Assembly (NCBI GenBank): GCA_002713385.1
Contig: PAWC01000011.1
Location: 12,853-33,871 of the forward strand
Origin: Fidelibacterota bacterium
GTDB lineage: Bacteria > Fidelibacterota > Marinisomatia > Marinisomatales > TCS55
DNA length: 21,019 nucleotides
Direction: 5' to 3'
A model generated the notes under the pieces. The model searched no databases and was not told the DNA's origin. It was given only the letters and a program-made list of their open reading frames with translations. Below are positions 1-8,160 of this stretch, in pieces; within the stretch, counting starts at the first letter, position 1, and each line of letters starts with the position of its first letter. The position numbers were made by a program, and so were the translations under genes.

Positions 1-663
1 CTGGACTTGTGTGATCTCCGCTTTCAATCCTTCATGAATTTTGAATACGATCATTTCATCCCGCACCGCAGGCACGGAGTACACATTCACTGTTGATGAT
101 AGAATAACCCCCTCTTCAATACCTGTCACATCCCAATATTTATCCAAGCAAATTCCATGAGCAAGAATGGTAAAAATAACAAAAGCAGTTTGCAGTCTTG
201 AAGTTGATTTACGACCCAGAAATCTAAATTGTCCCAAAGCATAGACCAGCCCAACCAGCAAAAGAAAAACACTTCCCCAAATAAGCAGATCATTCACTGT
301 TTGGGAATTCTTAAAAGCGCGATACCAATCCAAAAATACAAATCCTTCCGGAATATCTATGCGGTCTTTCACTCTCGTATTGGTGAATTCCAGGTTATGC
401 TTGAGATCACGATTCCGCGGTTCAAACTGCAGCCCTTTTTCATAGGCCCACACAGCGTGCCCCACTTCGCCCATGCGGTAGTAAGCATTCCCCAGGTTAT
501 AATACAGATCTGCATGTTCCACCGAAATCAACATACGCTCATAGGTTCGAGCAGCCTGGATATATTTTTCGTCATCGAAATAATAATTTCCCTGCACAAA
601 CAGACTGTCCGCATTTGCTGCAATCAAGTTAGAAACCAGCAATGCTAAATAAATAATTCTCAT
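1..663 (-). CDS. batE: BatE-like TPR/SH3 membrane protein (3' end cut by window)
   Basis: Translating the minus strand from the ATG at 661-663 gives an open frame of 221 codons running off the left edge. It has a signal-like N-terminus (residues 1-17), one or two TPR-type helices (about 22-92, including 'ADLYYNLGNAYYRMG' and 'AVWAYEKGL...P'), two hydrophobic segments (about 127-144 and 158-172), and the start of a bacterial SH3-like domain (about 184 onward, 'GVILSSTVNVYSVPA'). This architecture and the place directly after batD match BatE of Bacteroides-type aerotolerance operons; molecular function in that family is poorly defined. The start overlaps the batD stop as ATGA, so translation is probably coupled. 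The C-terminus is missing only because the window ends. The family call is firm; the symbol rests mainly on context. Confidence 0.85.
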   Translation of the reverse strand, partial: MRIIYLALLVSNLIAANADSLFVQGNYYFDDEKYIQAARTYERMLISVEHADLYYNLGNAYYRMGEVGHAVWAYEKGLQFEPRNRDLKHNLEFTNTRVKDRIDIPEGFVFLDWYRAFKNSQTVNDLLIWGSVFLLLVGLVYALGQFRFLGRKSTSRLQTAFVIFTILAHGICLDKYWDVTGIEEGVILSSTVNVYSVPAVRDEMIVFKIHEGLKAEITQVQ

Positions 664-2363
664 GCGTGGCTGTCCATTTTTTTAAGCAATTTTCCCGCCG
701 TTCCGGCGATATCTTGATCCGTCATTGTTTCGGGTGAATAACGCCCGGCATCGCAATCCTTTAATAATTGTATTAATCCCTCTAATTCTTCCGGTGGTAT
801 AATTCCGTTTAATTCCTGCTCAACAAAAAGGGGATCCATTTTATCCGTTTTCAACTGCCAGCGTTCCTTCAAATATGTGTAAACAGTGAAAGCAACATTT
901 TCAATACTGGATTGCGTTTGCAGTGACTTTAATGCTCGTTTTAATGCTCTGTGGGACATGCGCTGGCCGGCGGTGGCAATGCGCTGCTGCTGATAGCGAG
1001 TAAACGTAACGGGAGCTAAAAAGAGTCCGGCTGCCAAAATATAGCTGGTCCAAACCCAGATAGGAATGCCCCTGCTGCCCCGCTCGATCCATGACCGCGG
1101 TGAAGTCACGTTGTAATGAATGTCCTGGCCTAGCAGTGCGATCTCTTCTTTGGTGAATCCCGATGTACCGGACGTAAGTTGATCTTTTGCCGGGGAAATG
1201 TTCAATTCAACAGAACGGGAACTGATGGAATGAAATTGTTCGTCTTTGGGATCAAAATAAGCCAATTCGATGCGCGGTAAAAATACTTTACCGGCCTGAC
1301 GTGGAATAAGAATGTATTCCCATTTTATATTACCTGTGAATTGATCCCAAAGTTGTTTCTGTTCGAAGGATGCTGTGGGTGGAAAAACTTCCATTGTTTC
1401 TGGGAAATCCAACTTTGGCAGGCTGAACATATTCAAATTTCCTGTGCCTTGTAATTCTACATAATAGGTCACCGCTTCGTTAGCCTTGACCTTATCGGTA
1501 TCTACGGATGCAGCAAGCTTGAATTCACCCACAGCGCCGGTGAAATTCGCCGGTTGTCCCGAGGGATATGGTTTAACATGAATTTTTCTCGATTCAGTAC
1601 GCAGCACCTTTTGTACAGTTTCATTGTAAAAATTATTGAAGAAAGGATCGTCAAATATACTGCGCTGTCTTTTCCGCTTTTTCTGAATTTGAACATTGCA
1701 ACGCACAGTCATTGGTGACAATTCCAACTCGCCTGTTTTCGTGGGGAAAAGCGCCACTTTATACAGCGTCGCTACATTATAAAGAACACCATTAATGGTA
1801 GTTTGGTTAAACCTTGGAGGGCGCGGTACCGATAATTCTTCTGTCCAGAAACCAACACTTTCCGGATATTTGATATCCTCCAAGCTCATCTGCACCCGAG
1901 TATACAATTTATAGGTAACCGTGCTCTGCTCGCCGACATACACTTCATCTTGGTCAATTTCCGCCAGTAAAAATAATTCATCTTTATTCACGACCTGCCC
2001 ACTTCCTTTTACATTTATGCGAATGGGCTTTGTTTTCAGCTTTTTCCCATCAACAGTCACAGTTAAAGCCGGTATTGACAATCGTCCTTTTTGATTGGGC
2101 ACCAGCGTCCAGGAAAGCGTTTTGCTGGAGGTGGCTTTGCCGTTGATCCATTGGTAGCTGGTTTGCTGTGCAGGACCGCTGATGATGGTAAAATTTTTCT
2201 CCAGTGGCGACAGGTTTATGCGGGGCATATTATCCGCATCTTTAGCATCGATTTTGAAAGTAAAGGTTTCGTTCACCGCCAGTTGATTCACATCCACGGA
2301 CGCTGTAACAGACTGTCCGGCAGCAATCTCAAACAAAAACAGGATAGGCAACATTATTCTCAT
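660..2363 (-). CDS. batD: BatD family protein (oxygen-tolerance/aerotolerance operon)
   Basis: A 567-residue protein with a signal peptide (residues 1-16, cut near A-A-G-Q), a long periplasmic region of beta-rich immunoglobulin-like segments (about 20-390), one transmembrane segment (about 432-452, 'GIPIWVWTSYILAAGLFLAP') and a cytoplasmic helical tail. The pattern 'V-D-x-x-x-L-A-V-N-E-T-F-T-F' near the N-terminus and the 'DDPFFNNF' loop near 238-245 are typical of BatD. Its role is thought to be in the envelope, with the VWA proteins BatA and BatB, and affects stress or oxygen tolerance in Bacteroides fragilis; the biochemical activity is unknown. The start ATG overlaps the batC stop by one base (TAATG) and the stop overlaps the batE start. 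Length is normal for the family. Confidence 0.92.
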   Translation of the reverse strand: MRIMLPILFLFEIAAGQSVTASVDVNQLAVNETFTFKIDAKDADNMPRINLSPLEKNFTIISGPAQQTSYQWINGKATSSKTLSWTLVPNQKGRLSIPALTVTVDGKKLKTKPIRINVKGSGQVVNKDELFLLAEIDQDEVYVGEQSTVTYKLYTRVQMSLEDIKYPESVGFWTEELSVPRPPRFNQTTINGVLYNVATLYKVALFPTKTGELELSPMTVRCNVQIQKKRKRQRSIFDDPFFNNFYNETVQKVLRTESRKIHVKPYPSGQPANFTGAVGEFKLAASVDTDKVKANEAVTYYVELQGTGNLNMFSLPKLDFPETMEVFPPTASFEQKQLWDQFTGNIKWEYILIPRQAGKVFLPRIELAYFDPKDEQFHSISSRSVELNISPAKDQLTSGTSGFTKEEIALLGQDIHYNVTSPRSWIERGSRGIPIWVWTSYILAAGLFLAPVTFTRYQQQRIATAGQRMSHRALKRALKSLQTQSSIENVAFTVYTYLKERWQLKTDKMDPLFVEQELNGIIPPEELEGLIQLLKDCDAGRYSPETMTDQDIAGTAGKLLKKMDSHA

Positions 2364-3070
2364 TACCAGTCCTTTTCCAGTTTCTTGGAAAGCACTTTGG
2401 CCATTTGCCGTTTTTGATTCACTTTTTCATCCTTTTTCAGGGCGTCTAAAATAGCCTGCGCATGCTGTAAATCCTGCTGTTTTTCCGGGTCTTCCTGGGC
2501 TGCTTGCTGCTGCTGTTGCTCTTGGTCCTGCTGTTCTCGCTGCTCCTGTTTGCTTTGTTTGGACTGTTGCTGCTCTTGCTGTTCTTCTTTCTTTTCGCCT
2601 TCGTTCTCTTGTTGTTGATCTTCACCTTGTCGTTGCTGCTGCTGGTTTTCTTCGCTCTCGCCTTGCTGTTGTTGATCCTGCTGCTGCTGATAGCGTAACA
2701 TTTCGTAATTGTGTTTTGTGTCTTTATCCTCGGGATTTAATTCCAATGCTTTGCGGTATAACGCCAGTGCTTCCTCATTCATCTTTTGATTAACCAGGGT
2801 ATTGGCCATGTTGTAATAGACCTTGGATCGCAATTCTTTATCTTCTGTTTCCAAGACCCATTGAAACGCATCCAGCGCCCCTTGGAAATCCTGCTGCTGA
2901 AACGCAGTGGTTCCCAGGCCAAATTGAGCTGCGTCATCCTCATCCTTTTCTTCCAGGATGGATTCGTAATACTGGCGAGCGTGTTCGTAATCTCCATTCC
3001 GGTAGGCCTTCAGGCCGTCGTCCTGGGCAAATACCAGTCCTGCAAAGACAAATATAAAGATCTTATACAA
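2363..3070 (-). CDS. batC: BatC-like TPR protein with Gln/Glu-rich tail
   Basis: A 235-residue protein with a signal peptide (1-15, '...AGLVFAQ'), about three TPR repeats (18-125, e.g. 'YYNMANTLVNQKMNEEALALYRKAL'), an extreme low-complexity Gln/Glu/Lys stretch (about 128-200) and a basic C-terminal helix ending K-D-W (about 201-235), which recurs in BatC homologues. TPR domains bind partner proteins, so a scaffolding role in the Bat complex is likely. The start is TTG: the reverse complement of 3068-3070 is TTG, with a strong GGAGGGG ribosome-binding site at 3076-3082, and no ATG comes before the signal peptide. The first eight bases overlap the end of batB. The Q-rich part is coded by CAG/CAA triplet runs that could slip in frame. 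Confidence 0.88.
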   Translation of the reverse strand: MYKIFIFVFAGLVFAQDDGLKAYRNGDYEHARQYYESILEEKDEDDAAQFGLGTTAFQQQDFQGALDAFQWVLETEDKELRSKVYYNMANTLVNQKMNEEALALYRKALELNPEDKDTKHNYEMLRYQQQQDQQQQGESEENQQQQRQGEDQQQENEGEKKEEQQEQQQSKQSKQEQREQQDQEQQQQQAAQEDPEKQQDLQHAQAILDALKKDEKVNQKRQMAKVLSKKLEKDW

Positions 3071-4088
3071 TTCGTCCCCTCCAGGTGCTTTCTTCTTTTT
3101 TTCTTGTAGGCAGTATCATGCTCACACCTAAGAACAGAAATGAAAGAAATGCGAATGACTGGTAGCGGTCCTCGAATTCAGCATAGACATGGGATTGGAT
3201 GGTGCGCTTTTCCATGGTATCAATGGCATTCATGATTTCCCGATGACTGGTGGCACGGTTGTCAAAACGGACATACACACCATCTCCGGCACGGGCAATG
3301 TCCCGTAGTAAACCTTCGTTCAACACAGAGGTAACGAGAATTCCCTGGCGGTCCCGCTTATATTCCCGGGAACCGTCCTTTTCGATTAAGGGGATCAGTG
3401 ATCCTGTCTCCGTACCCACACCGACCGTATGAATGATCATGTCCTGATCACTGGCTGTTTCCGCCAGATCAATGGCGGCGCCTTCGTGGTCTTCACCGTC
3501 CGTCACCAGAACGAAAACCTTATAATGCTCGCTCTCTTCGGTGAAAGCCGATAATCCTGTTTGCATGGCCGTACTCAAATCCGTTCCTTGAGTTGGAATC
3601 AATTGTGTGTCGATACCGTCTAAAAATAATTGTGCTGCTTCATAATCTGTAGTGAGGGGTAAATATAAATGACTGGAGCCCGCAAAAACCACCAATGCCA
3701 CACTGTCGCCTTTCAGTTTACGGATCATTTGGTTGATCTCAAACTTGGCTTTTTCCAGGCGGTTGGGCTTTACGTCCTCGGCGTCCATACTTTGAGACAC
3801 ATCAATGGCAAAGACAAGATCGACACCTTTCCTTTCCACAGGTGCCAAGCGCGTACCGATCTGCGGTCCTAAAGCGGCAAAGACCAACAATATTAGCCCA
3901 TACACGCCTAAACGCTTTTGCCAGCGGATACGGCCAAAATCCACGCGCTGAAAAAGATTCTCCTCAAGAGCACCATCACTTTTAGCAAAAACAGTCTTAG
4001 TTTTTCGAGCACGTATTGTCCACGTAAGCCACATGAATATGAGCGGAACATAAAGCAATAGAATGAATGGAAAACGGAAATGGATCAC
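3063..4088 (-). CDS. batB: BatB: membrane-anchored von Willebrand factor A protein
   Basis: A 341-residue protein with hydrophobic helices at about 5-23 and 59-75, a VWA domain (about 88-290) and a C-terminal membrane helix (about 312-326). The metal-ion-dependent adhesion site is complete: D96-V-S-Q-S100, Thr at 146-147 and D197 in 'LVTDGED'. VWA domains with intact MIDAS bind partner proteins through a divalent metal, here probably other Bat proteins or a MoxR-type ATPase. The start codon is GTG (4086-4088), in a GTGA overlap with the batA stop and preceded by GGAGA. It is a paralogue of the neighbouring batA: both have the D-x-S-x-S at the same residue number and the same overall layout, suggesting an old duplication kept throughout the family. 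Confidence 0.93.
   Translation of the reverse strand: MIHFRFPFILLLYVPLIFMWLTWTIRARKTKTVFAKSDGALEENLFQRVDFGRIRWQKRLGVYGLILLVFAALGPQIGTRLAPVERKGVDLVFAIDVSQSMDAEDVKPNRLEKAKFEINQMIRKLKGDSVALVVFAGSSHLYLPLTTDYEAAQLFLDGIDTQLIPTQGTDLSTAMQTGLSAFTEESEHYKVFVLVTDGEDHEGAAIDLAETASDQDMIIHTVGVGTETGSLIPLIEKDGSREYKRDRQGILVTSVLNEGLLRDIARAGDGVYVRFDNRATSHREIMNAIDTMEKRTIQSHVYAEFEDRYQSFAFLSFLFLGVSMILPTRKKEESTWRGRIV
3076..3082 (-). promoter_or_regulatory. Strong ribosome-binding site of batC
   Basis: The minus strand reads GGAGGGG five bases upstream of the TTG at 3068-3070. It lies inside the last codons of batB and is the main reason to accept the TTG as the batC start. Confidence 0.7.
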
Positions 4089-5056
4089 GTTCGTCTCCGA
4101 AATACAGAACGGTCCAGTGTTTCATAACACAATCCCAGCATCAAAGCGGGAATGAGGAGCCAGCCGAAAAGCTCTTTGTATTGGGTATATTCCTTCACCT
4201 GGATCTCGGTTTTTTCCAATTCATCAATTTCATCATAAATATTTACCAGCATATTCTCGTCGGTTGCCCGGAAATATTTTCCCCCGGTGCGATCGGCGAT
4301 GGCTCTCAACGTTTTCTCATCGATCTCATTACGGATATAACCTCTATTGGGAATAAAAGACACGGACTGGTTTGTTCCGGCACCGATGGTATAGATACGA
4401 ATATCAAACTGGCTTGCCAAATCTGCAGCTGTAAGCGGATCCAATTCCCCGGCGTTGTTACTGCCATCAGAAAGGAGGATCATGACCTTGCTCTTGGCCT
4501 CGCTGAAGCGGAGGCGGTTGGTTGCGTTGGCGATGGCCATACCGATGGCAGTACCGTCCACTTCCCTATCGGCAATGTGCACATCCTTAAGCAGATTCTG
4601 TAATACATTCTTATCCACCGTCAGGGGACATTGAATGAAAGATTCCCCGGCAAAGACCAAGAGTCCGATACGGTCTTCTTCCCTGTTTTGAATGAAGGTC
4701 TTTGCGGTGCGCTTTACTGCTTCCAAGCGATTGGGATTAAAGTCCTCCGCCAGCATTGAACTGGAAATATCCAGCACCATGACCATATCCACAACCTGCA
4801 CATTCTTTTCCTGGATACTTTCTACAATCCTTGGTCGTGCAAGAGCTACTATTATTAAAGATACAGTTATAACCTTGAGAATATTAATAAATATAATTTT
4901 GGCATTTCCCCGCTTTCGAAATGCATCCGGGATCAATTGTAATGATGCAATACGCATGGTGCCTTCATGTTTCCAGCCTTGTCGTTTTTGCCAAATGAAA
5001 TAAGCTGGGATAATCAGTAATCCCAATAGAATCCATGGATGTTCAAAAAATATCAT
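4085..5056 (-). CDS. batA: BatA: membrane-anchored von Willebrand factor A protein
   Basis: A 323-residue protein with transmembrane helices at about 6-24, 56-73 and 296-312 and a VWA domain (about 88-285). The MIDAS motif D96-I-S-S-S100 is intact, with 'N-P-N-R-L' after it and D197 in 'LLSDGSNNAG'. This fits BatA, the first VWA protein of Bat operons, which in Bacteroides and Leptospira are linked to oxidative-stress tolerance, although the mechanism is unsettled. It is the first bat gene; a 104-nt spacer separates it from tatA upstream, the largest gap in the left half, so a promoter or processing site may lie there. The usual moxR and DUF58 genes that precede batA in many genomes are absent; tatA and lipid genes are there instead. 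Confidence 0.93.
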   Translation of the reverse strand: MIFFEHPWILLGLLIIPAYFIWQKRQGWKHEGTMRIASLQLIPDAFRKRGNAKIIFINILKVITVSLIIVALARPRIVESIQEKNVQVVDMVMVLDISSSMLAEDFNPNRLEAVKRTAKTFIQNREEDRIGLLVFAGESFIQCPLTVDKNVLQNLLKDVHIADREVDGTAIGMAIANATNRLRFSEAKSKVMILLSDGSNNAGELDPLTAADLASQFDIRIYTIGAGTNQSVSFIPNRGYIRNEIDEKTLRAIADRTGGKYFRATDENMLVNIYDEIDELEKTEIQVKEYTQYKELFGWLLIPALMLGLCYETLDRSVFRRRT

Positions 5057-5160
5057 AAGTCCCTGTTACGCGTACCATTATGACATTCTATACGCAAATA
5101 GTTTAGATTTGTTTCTAATCGTGAAATAATGGACGAATGCCCATAATAAGAATTTAATTA
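5057..5160 (-). promoter_or_regulatory. Spacer before batA with a short dyad; possible promoter
   Basis: This is the only sizeable gap in the envelope half. Positions 5101-5120 hold an imperfect inverted repeat with 7-bp arms (one mismatch; GTTTAGA / TCTAATC) around a 6-bp centre. Closer to batA the minus strand has CATAAT, one base from the -10 consensus, but no good -35 at 16-18 bp. It could be an operator, a weak terminator stem without a T-run, or nothing. Function is inferred only from position. Confidence 0.3.
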
Positions 5161-5370
5161 CTAGTTTTCGTTATCATCTTCTACTGAAGAAGCGGCATCT
5201 TCAATTTCCCGCTTTACTTCATCGGCGCCGGCCTTGAATTCTTTAGATGCTTTTCCTAAAGACCGTGCCAATTCCGGCAGTTTCTTGGCGCCGAATAGTA
5301 ATAAAACAACCAAAAGGATAAGCAGTAGTTCCCAATAACCAAAGGCTGCTTGAATTAGTGTGTACTCCAT
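5161..5370 (-). CDS. tatA: TatA/E family twin-arginine translocase subunit
   Basis: A 69-residue protein with a short N-terminal membrane helix (about 11-26), the hinge 'FGAKKLPELARSLGKA' (26-41), an amphipathic helix and an acidic tail. The F-G-x-K-K-L-P-E-L signature is diagnostic of TatA/TatE, which oligomerise in the inner membrane to let folded proteins with twin-arginine signals pass. A polar glutamate within the membrane segment (E14) is common in TatA. The ATG has CGGAGA at 5376-5381. No tatB or tatC is in the window, so the receptor subunits must be elsewhere. Neighbours are DUF4321 upstream and batA downstream. Confidence 0.95.
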   Translation of the reverse strand: MEYTLIQAAFGYWELLLILLVVLLLFGAKKLPELARSLGKASKEFKAGADEVKREIEDAASSVEDDNEN

Positions 5371-5415
5371 AAAAATCTCCGTTTTATAAAATTTTATCCC
5401 TGAAATTTACAACAC

Positions 5416-5703
5416 TCATCTTAAATATCGCAGGAAGTAGTATGCGCCGGCCAAACCGATTATGCTGGTGAAATTCATTTTAATGGCTAGCCCGAATTGT
5501 ATTGTAAACATAATCATATTTAATACGATTACACCACTATCATTACCCATTAACCCACCAAGATTAAATGATACGCCTGTAAGAAAAAAATCTTTTACAA
5601 CGCCTTCAGGAAGGATCAATCCTAATAACTCCCCTGTTAACGTACCGGCCATGGCGCCTACAAACAATGTAATTGTAATGAGTGCTATTGAACGTTTAGC
5701 CAT
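5416..5703 (-). CDS. DUF4321 family small membrane protein
   Basis: A 95-residue hydrophobic protein with three predicted membrane segments (about 6-30, 52-74 and 78-93). The pattern 'G-A-x-x-G-x-x-x-G-x-x-L-G-x-x-L-P' followed by 'F-N-L-G-G' and 'F-x-x-x-x-N' resembles DUF4321, a family of unknown function found in clostridia and FCB-type bacteria. Its ATG overlaps the pssA stop by one base (TAATG), and a 45-nt spacer separates it from tatA. Neighbouring phospholipid and Tat genes suggest an envelope role, but nothing in the sequence defines an activity. Confidence 0.75.
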   Translation of the reverse strand: MAKRSIALITITLFVGAMAGTLTGELLGLILPEGVVKDFFLTGVSFNLGGLMGNDSGVIVLNMIMFTIQFGLAIKMNFTSIIGLAGAYYFLRYLR

Positions 5704-6437
5704 TATTTTTGAATGGTGACTTCTTTTTCAAAGCGGTCGTGGTCGATCATCCACTTGACGGTACTCCACAGAACATAAAATGACATGAGTGGAAATAACA
5801 CAATCCCTTGCCATAAGATGGCGCTGGTTATAAGCAAAACCACGCCGATGAGCTGCAGTGTATTTGACTTGCCCTTTTTAAAAGATAAAAGTGGAAATTT
5901 TGCAAAGCGTACAGGACTTACCATCATAAAACCTAACGTTACAATCATAGGCAGTGCAATGCGCGGATCACCCATTTCACCAAAAACCTGATGGTTGAAC
6001 AACATATAGCTGACAATAATAATTGCATTGATTGGTGTGGGGAGACCAGTGAAAAAAGATTTTGGATCATCTTCCTGCATAATATTGAATCGTGCCAGTC
6101 GAATCGTCCCAAATAATAATGGCGTAAAAGCGATCAAACCGCCAAACAATAGTGGAAGTCCTTCTACATAAACAGTATAGACCAATAATGATGGTGCGGC
6201 GCAAAATGATACTGTATCTGCAAAGGAATCAAATTCCACGCCAAATTTGGTGGGAATACCGAGCATCCGGGCCAGTTTACCATCAGCTGCATCACATAAA
6301 CCGGCAAACAGAATCAGCCAGCCACCGCGGATGGGGTCACCTTTGATCATCATGACAATACCCATGAATCCCAGAAACATGTTTATCACAGTGATGAGAT
6401 TGGGAATGAATCGACGCTTTTTACCTTTTTGCTTCAT
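5703..6437 (-). CDS. pssA: CDP-diacylglycerol--serine O-phosphatidyltransferase
   Basis: An integral membrane enzyme of about 244 residues that makes phosphatidylserine from CDP-diacylglycerol and serine. The CDP-alcohol phosphotransferase signature is perfect: D49-x2-D52-G-x2-A-R57-x8-G66-x3-D70-x3-D74. Several hydrophobic helices follow, and the basic N-terminus 'KQKGKKRRFIPNLIT' matches the class II (Bacillus/FCB-type) PssA. It lies directly after psd, the next enzyme of the same pathway. I chose the ATG at 6435-6437, two bases after the psd stop. An in-frame TTG at 6441-6443 overlapping that stop (TTGA) would add two residues; neither has a clear ribosome-binding site, so coupling to psd translation is probable. 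Confidence 0.93.
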   Translation of the reverse strand: MKQKGKKRRFIPNLITVINMFLGFMGIVMMIKGDPIRGGWLILFAGLCDAADGKLARMLGIPTKFGVEFDSFADTVSFCAAPSLLVYTVYVEGLPLLFGGLIAFTPLLFGTIRLARFNIMQEDDPKSFFTGLPTPINAIIIVSYMLFNHQVFGEMGDPRIALPMIVTLGFMMVSPVRFAKFPLLSFKKGKSNTLQLIGVVLLITSAILWQGIVLFPLMSFYVLWSTVKWMIDHDRFEKEVTIQK

Positions 6438-6439
6438 AT

Positions 6440-7081
6440 TCAAGGGGAGAAATGACCAATAATGGTCATGCCTCCCGTTACTTTGTTACCAACCTTAATA
6501 TTGACTTCAGAATTGAAAGGTACGATGAGATCGGTACGAGAGCCAAACATTATAAAACCAAAACGTTCACCCGTTTTAACCGATGAACCTACCTTTGCAT
6601 AACAATGAATACGTCGAGCAATGAGTCCGGCAATCTGCTTAACCTTGATTTTTTGGTTACCGCGGGATAATACAACAATCGCTTGTTCATTCACATCACT
6701 GGCACTATGATTAAAAGCAGCTTTGAATTCACCTTTTTTATAGTCTACACTTTCCACGATACCGCCAATAGGCATTTTATTTGAATGAACATTGAAAACA
6801 TTTAAAAATATGGATATCTGTTTCGCTTTACCCACTACATCATCATCTACATCTTTGACTAACACAACTTTACCATCGGCTGGTGCCATGAGGAGATTTT
6901 CACCTGCAGGTGTTATGCGTTTTGGATCACGGAAAAAATTGAGGCTGAAAACGAATAACAACCCGAAAATATAGTAGAACACTTTCAGGTATGACATTTC
7001 ATATCCATACCCCGTGACACCGCAAACAAAGGTAACGACCATGAGCCCTACCAGTATTTTTCTTCCTTCAGGAGCTAGCAT
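6440..7081 (-). CDS. psd: Phosphatidylserine decarboxylase, short proenzyme type
   Basis: A 213-residue proenzyme of the short (archaetidylserine decarboxylase-like) class that converts phosphatidylserine to phosphatidylethanolamine. Two hydrophobic helices (about 8-24 and 31-48) anchor it. The catalytic elements are present: D69 in 'APADG', H99 in 'NVHSNKMP', and the self-cleavage site F-G180/S181-R, where cleavage before Ser181 creates the pyruvoyl group on the small alpha chain. The FGSR form, rather than the LGST of the long E. coli-type enzyme, is typical of this class. Its ATG overlaps the upstream protease stop (TAATG), and pssA follows at once, giving a two-gene phosphatidylethanolamine pathway. 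Confidence 0.95.
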   Translation of the reverse strand: MLAPEGRKILVGLMVVTFVCGVTGYGYEMSYLKVFYYIFGLLFVFSLNFFRDPKRITPAGENLLMAPADGKVVLVKDVDDDVVGKAKQISIFLNVFNVHSNKMPIGGIVESVDYKKGEFKAAFNHSASDVNEQAIVVLSRGNQKIKVKQIAGLIARRIHCYAKVGSSVKTGERFGFIMFGSRTDLIVPFNSEVNIKVGNKVTGGMTIIGHFSP

Positions 7082-8160
7082 TATTGTACTCTCGCCAGGA
7101 TTATATACTTTGTTAATGTTTTGCCGTCTCTATAGAGCGTAAGCTTAATGCGGTTTCCGGAACGCAGGTCACTTTCTTTAATGATCTTTAAAATTTCCCG
7201 TGAACTGTTGATCTTCTGTCCATTAACAGCTGAAATAATATCACCTATCTCTACTCCTGCTTTTTCAGCATTGCTGCCTGCTTCCACTTCCACTACAATA
7301 ACGCCTTTTGTGAATGGTACGTTCAGATATTCTGCAACTTCAGCAGTCAGTCGTTCAACAGCCAGTCCCGTGGAAAAACTTCTGTCTACTTTCCCCGAAA
7401 CTTTTAATTCTTCAGCAATATCTTTTGCCAAATTGATGGGAATGGCGAATCCGATACCAATACTTCCTTCAGTAAATTGAGAGGCAGTATAAATAAATGT
7501 ATTTATGCCGATCACTTCCCCCATGCTGTTCACCAATGGTCCGCCGCTGTTTCCGCGGTTAATGGCTGCGTCAGTTTGGATCATGTCCTTGTATACCCGG
7601 CCTTTTTGAGGACCGAAATCCATATCCACAGCACTAATGATACCTGCGGTGGCTGTGGGCTGTTTGCTGATATCAAAAAGTCCAAATGGATTTCCCAGGG
7701 CAATGACCCATTCACCAATAATCAGATCGTAGGAATCACCTAAAGTTGCATACGGAAAATTTCGACCATTCAATTTTAGCAGGGCCAGATCAGTAATATA
7801 ATCTGTACCAATAATCTCTGCTTCAAATTCCTCTCCTCCAGGCAGTGTAACTATCACTTCCGTGGCATTTTCGATGACGTGATAATTGGTTAAAACATAA
7901 CCATCAGGACTGATGACAACACCGGAACCTGAACTATGGACTTCCCTTTTCCGACTGCGTTCAGGGAAGAAAAAATCAAAGAAGGGGTCGCGGGTGAAAG
8001 GATTATAAACATCTTGAATCTGCACAACACTGATGGATGCAACGGCAGGTTCCACAGATTCGATGGCTCGTGTTATAGCAGTATGCCGGGAAGCATCGAC
8101 CTCCCACTGACCGTTCAGCATGGTCAATGCCAACAGAATACTAAAAATTATCCGCGCCAT
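7081..8160 (-). CDS. DegP/HtrA-type periplasmic serine protease with one PDZ domain
   Basis: A 359-residue secreted protease: signal peptide (about 1-17), chymotrypsin-fold domain (about 30-245) and one C-terminal PDZ domain (about 265-357). The catalytic triad is complete: H94 in 'TNYHVIENA', D124 in 'YITDLALLKL' and S205 in 'NRGNSGGPLV'. The loop after the N-terminus contains the DegP/DegS-like 'DPFFDFFFPE'. A single PDZ resembles DegS and many FCB HtrA proteins rather than two-PDZ DegP; without a remaining membrane anchor it is probably periplasmic. It would degrade or sense misfolded envelope proteins. Its first 20 bases overlap the end of truA. I leave the symbol blank because degP, degQ and degS cannot be told apart here. 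Confidence 0.93.
   Translation of the reverse strand: MARIIFSILLALTMLNGQWEVDASRHTAITRAIESVEPAVASISVVQIQDVYNPFTRDPFFDFFFPERSRKREVHSSGSGVVISPDGYVLTNYHVIENATEVIVTLPGGEEFEAEIIGTDYITDLALLKLNGRNFPYATLGDSYDLIIGEWVIALGNPFGLFDISKQPTATAGIISAVDMDFGPQKGRVYKDMIQTDAAINRGNSGGPLVNSMGEVIGINTFIYTASQFTEGSIGIGFAIPINLAKDIAEELKVSGKVDRSFSTGLAVERLTAEVAEYLNVPFTKGVIVVEVEAGSNAEKAGVEIGDIISAVNGQKINSSREILKIIKESDLRSGNRIKLTLYRDGKTLTKYIILARVQ

Noticed and set aside
229-648. 139-codon plus-strand ORF at the left edge
   Set aside because: The minus strand holds a better gene (BatE-like: signal peptide, TPR, membrane helices, SH3) coupled to batD.
2470-2690. Repetitive stretch considered as a CRISPR or satellite array
   Set aside because: It has no fixed repeat unit with unique spacers; it is in-frame Gln/Glu codon repetition.
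2504-2698. Plus-strand ORF that is almost all leucine, like a membrane helix bundle
   Set aside because: It is the antisense reading of the batC CAG/CAA-rich tract (CTG/TTG on the other strand); no ribosome-binding site, and the sense gene is well supported.
4067-4603. 178-codon plus-strand ORF
   Set aside because: Antisense to batA, with no recognisable motif or ribosome-binding site.
5386-5397. Perfect 12-bp palindrome ATAAAATTTTAT between DUF4321 and tatA
   Set aside because: Made only of A and T in an AT-rich spacer; a weak stem with no T-run, easily due to chance.
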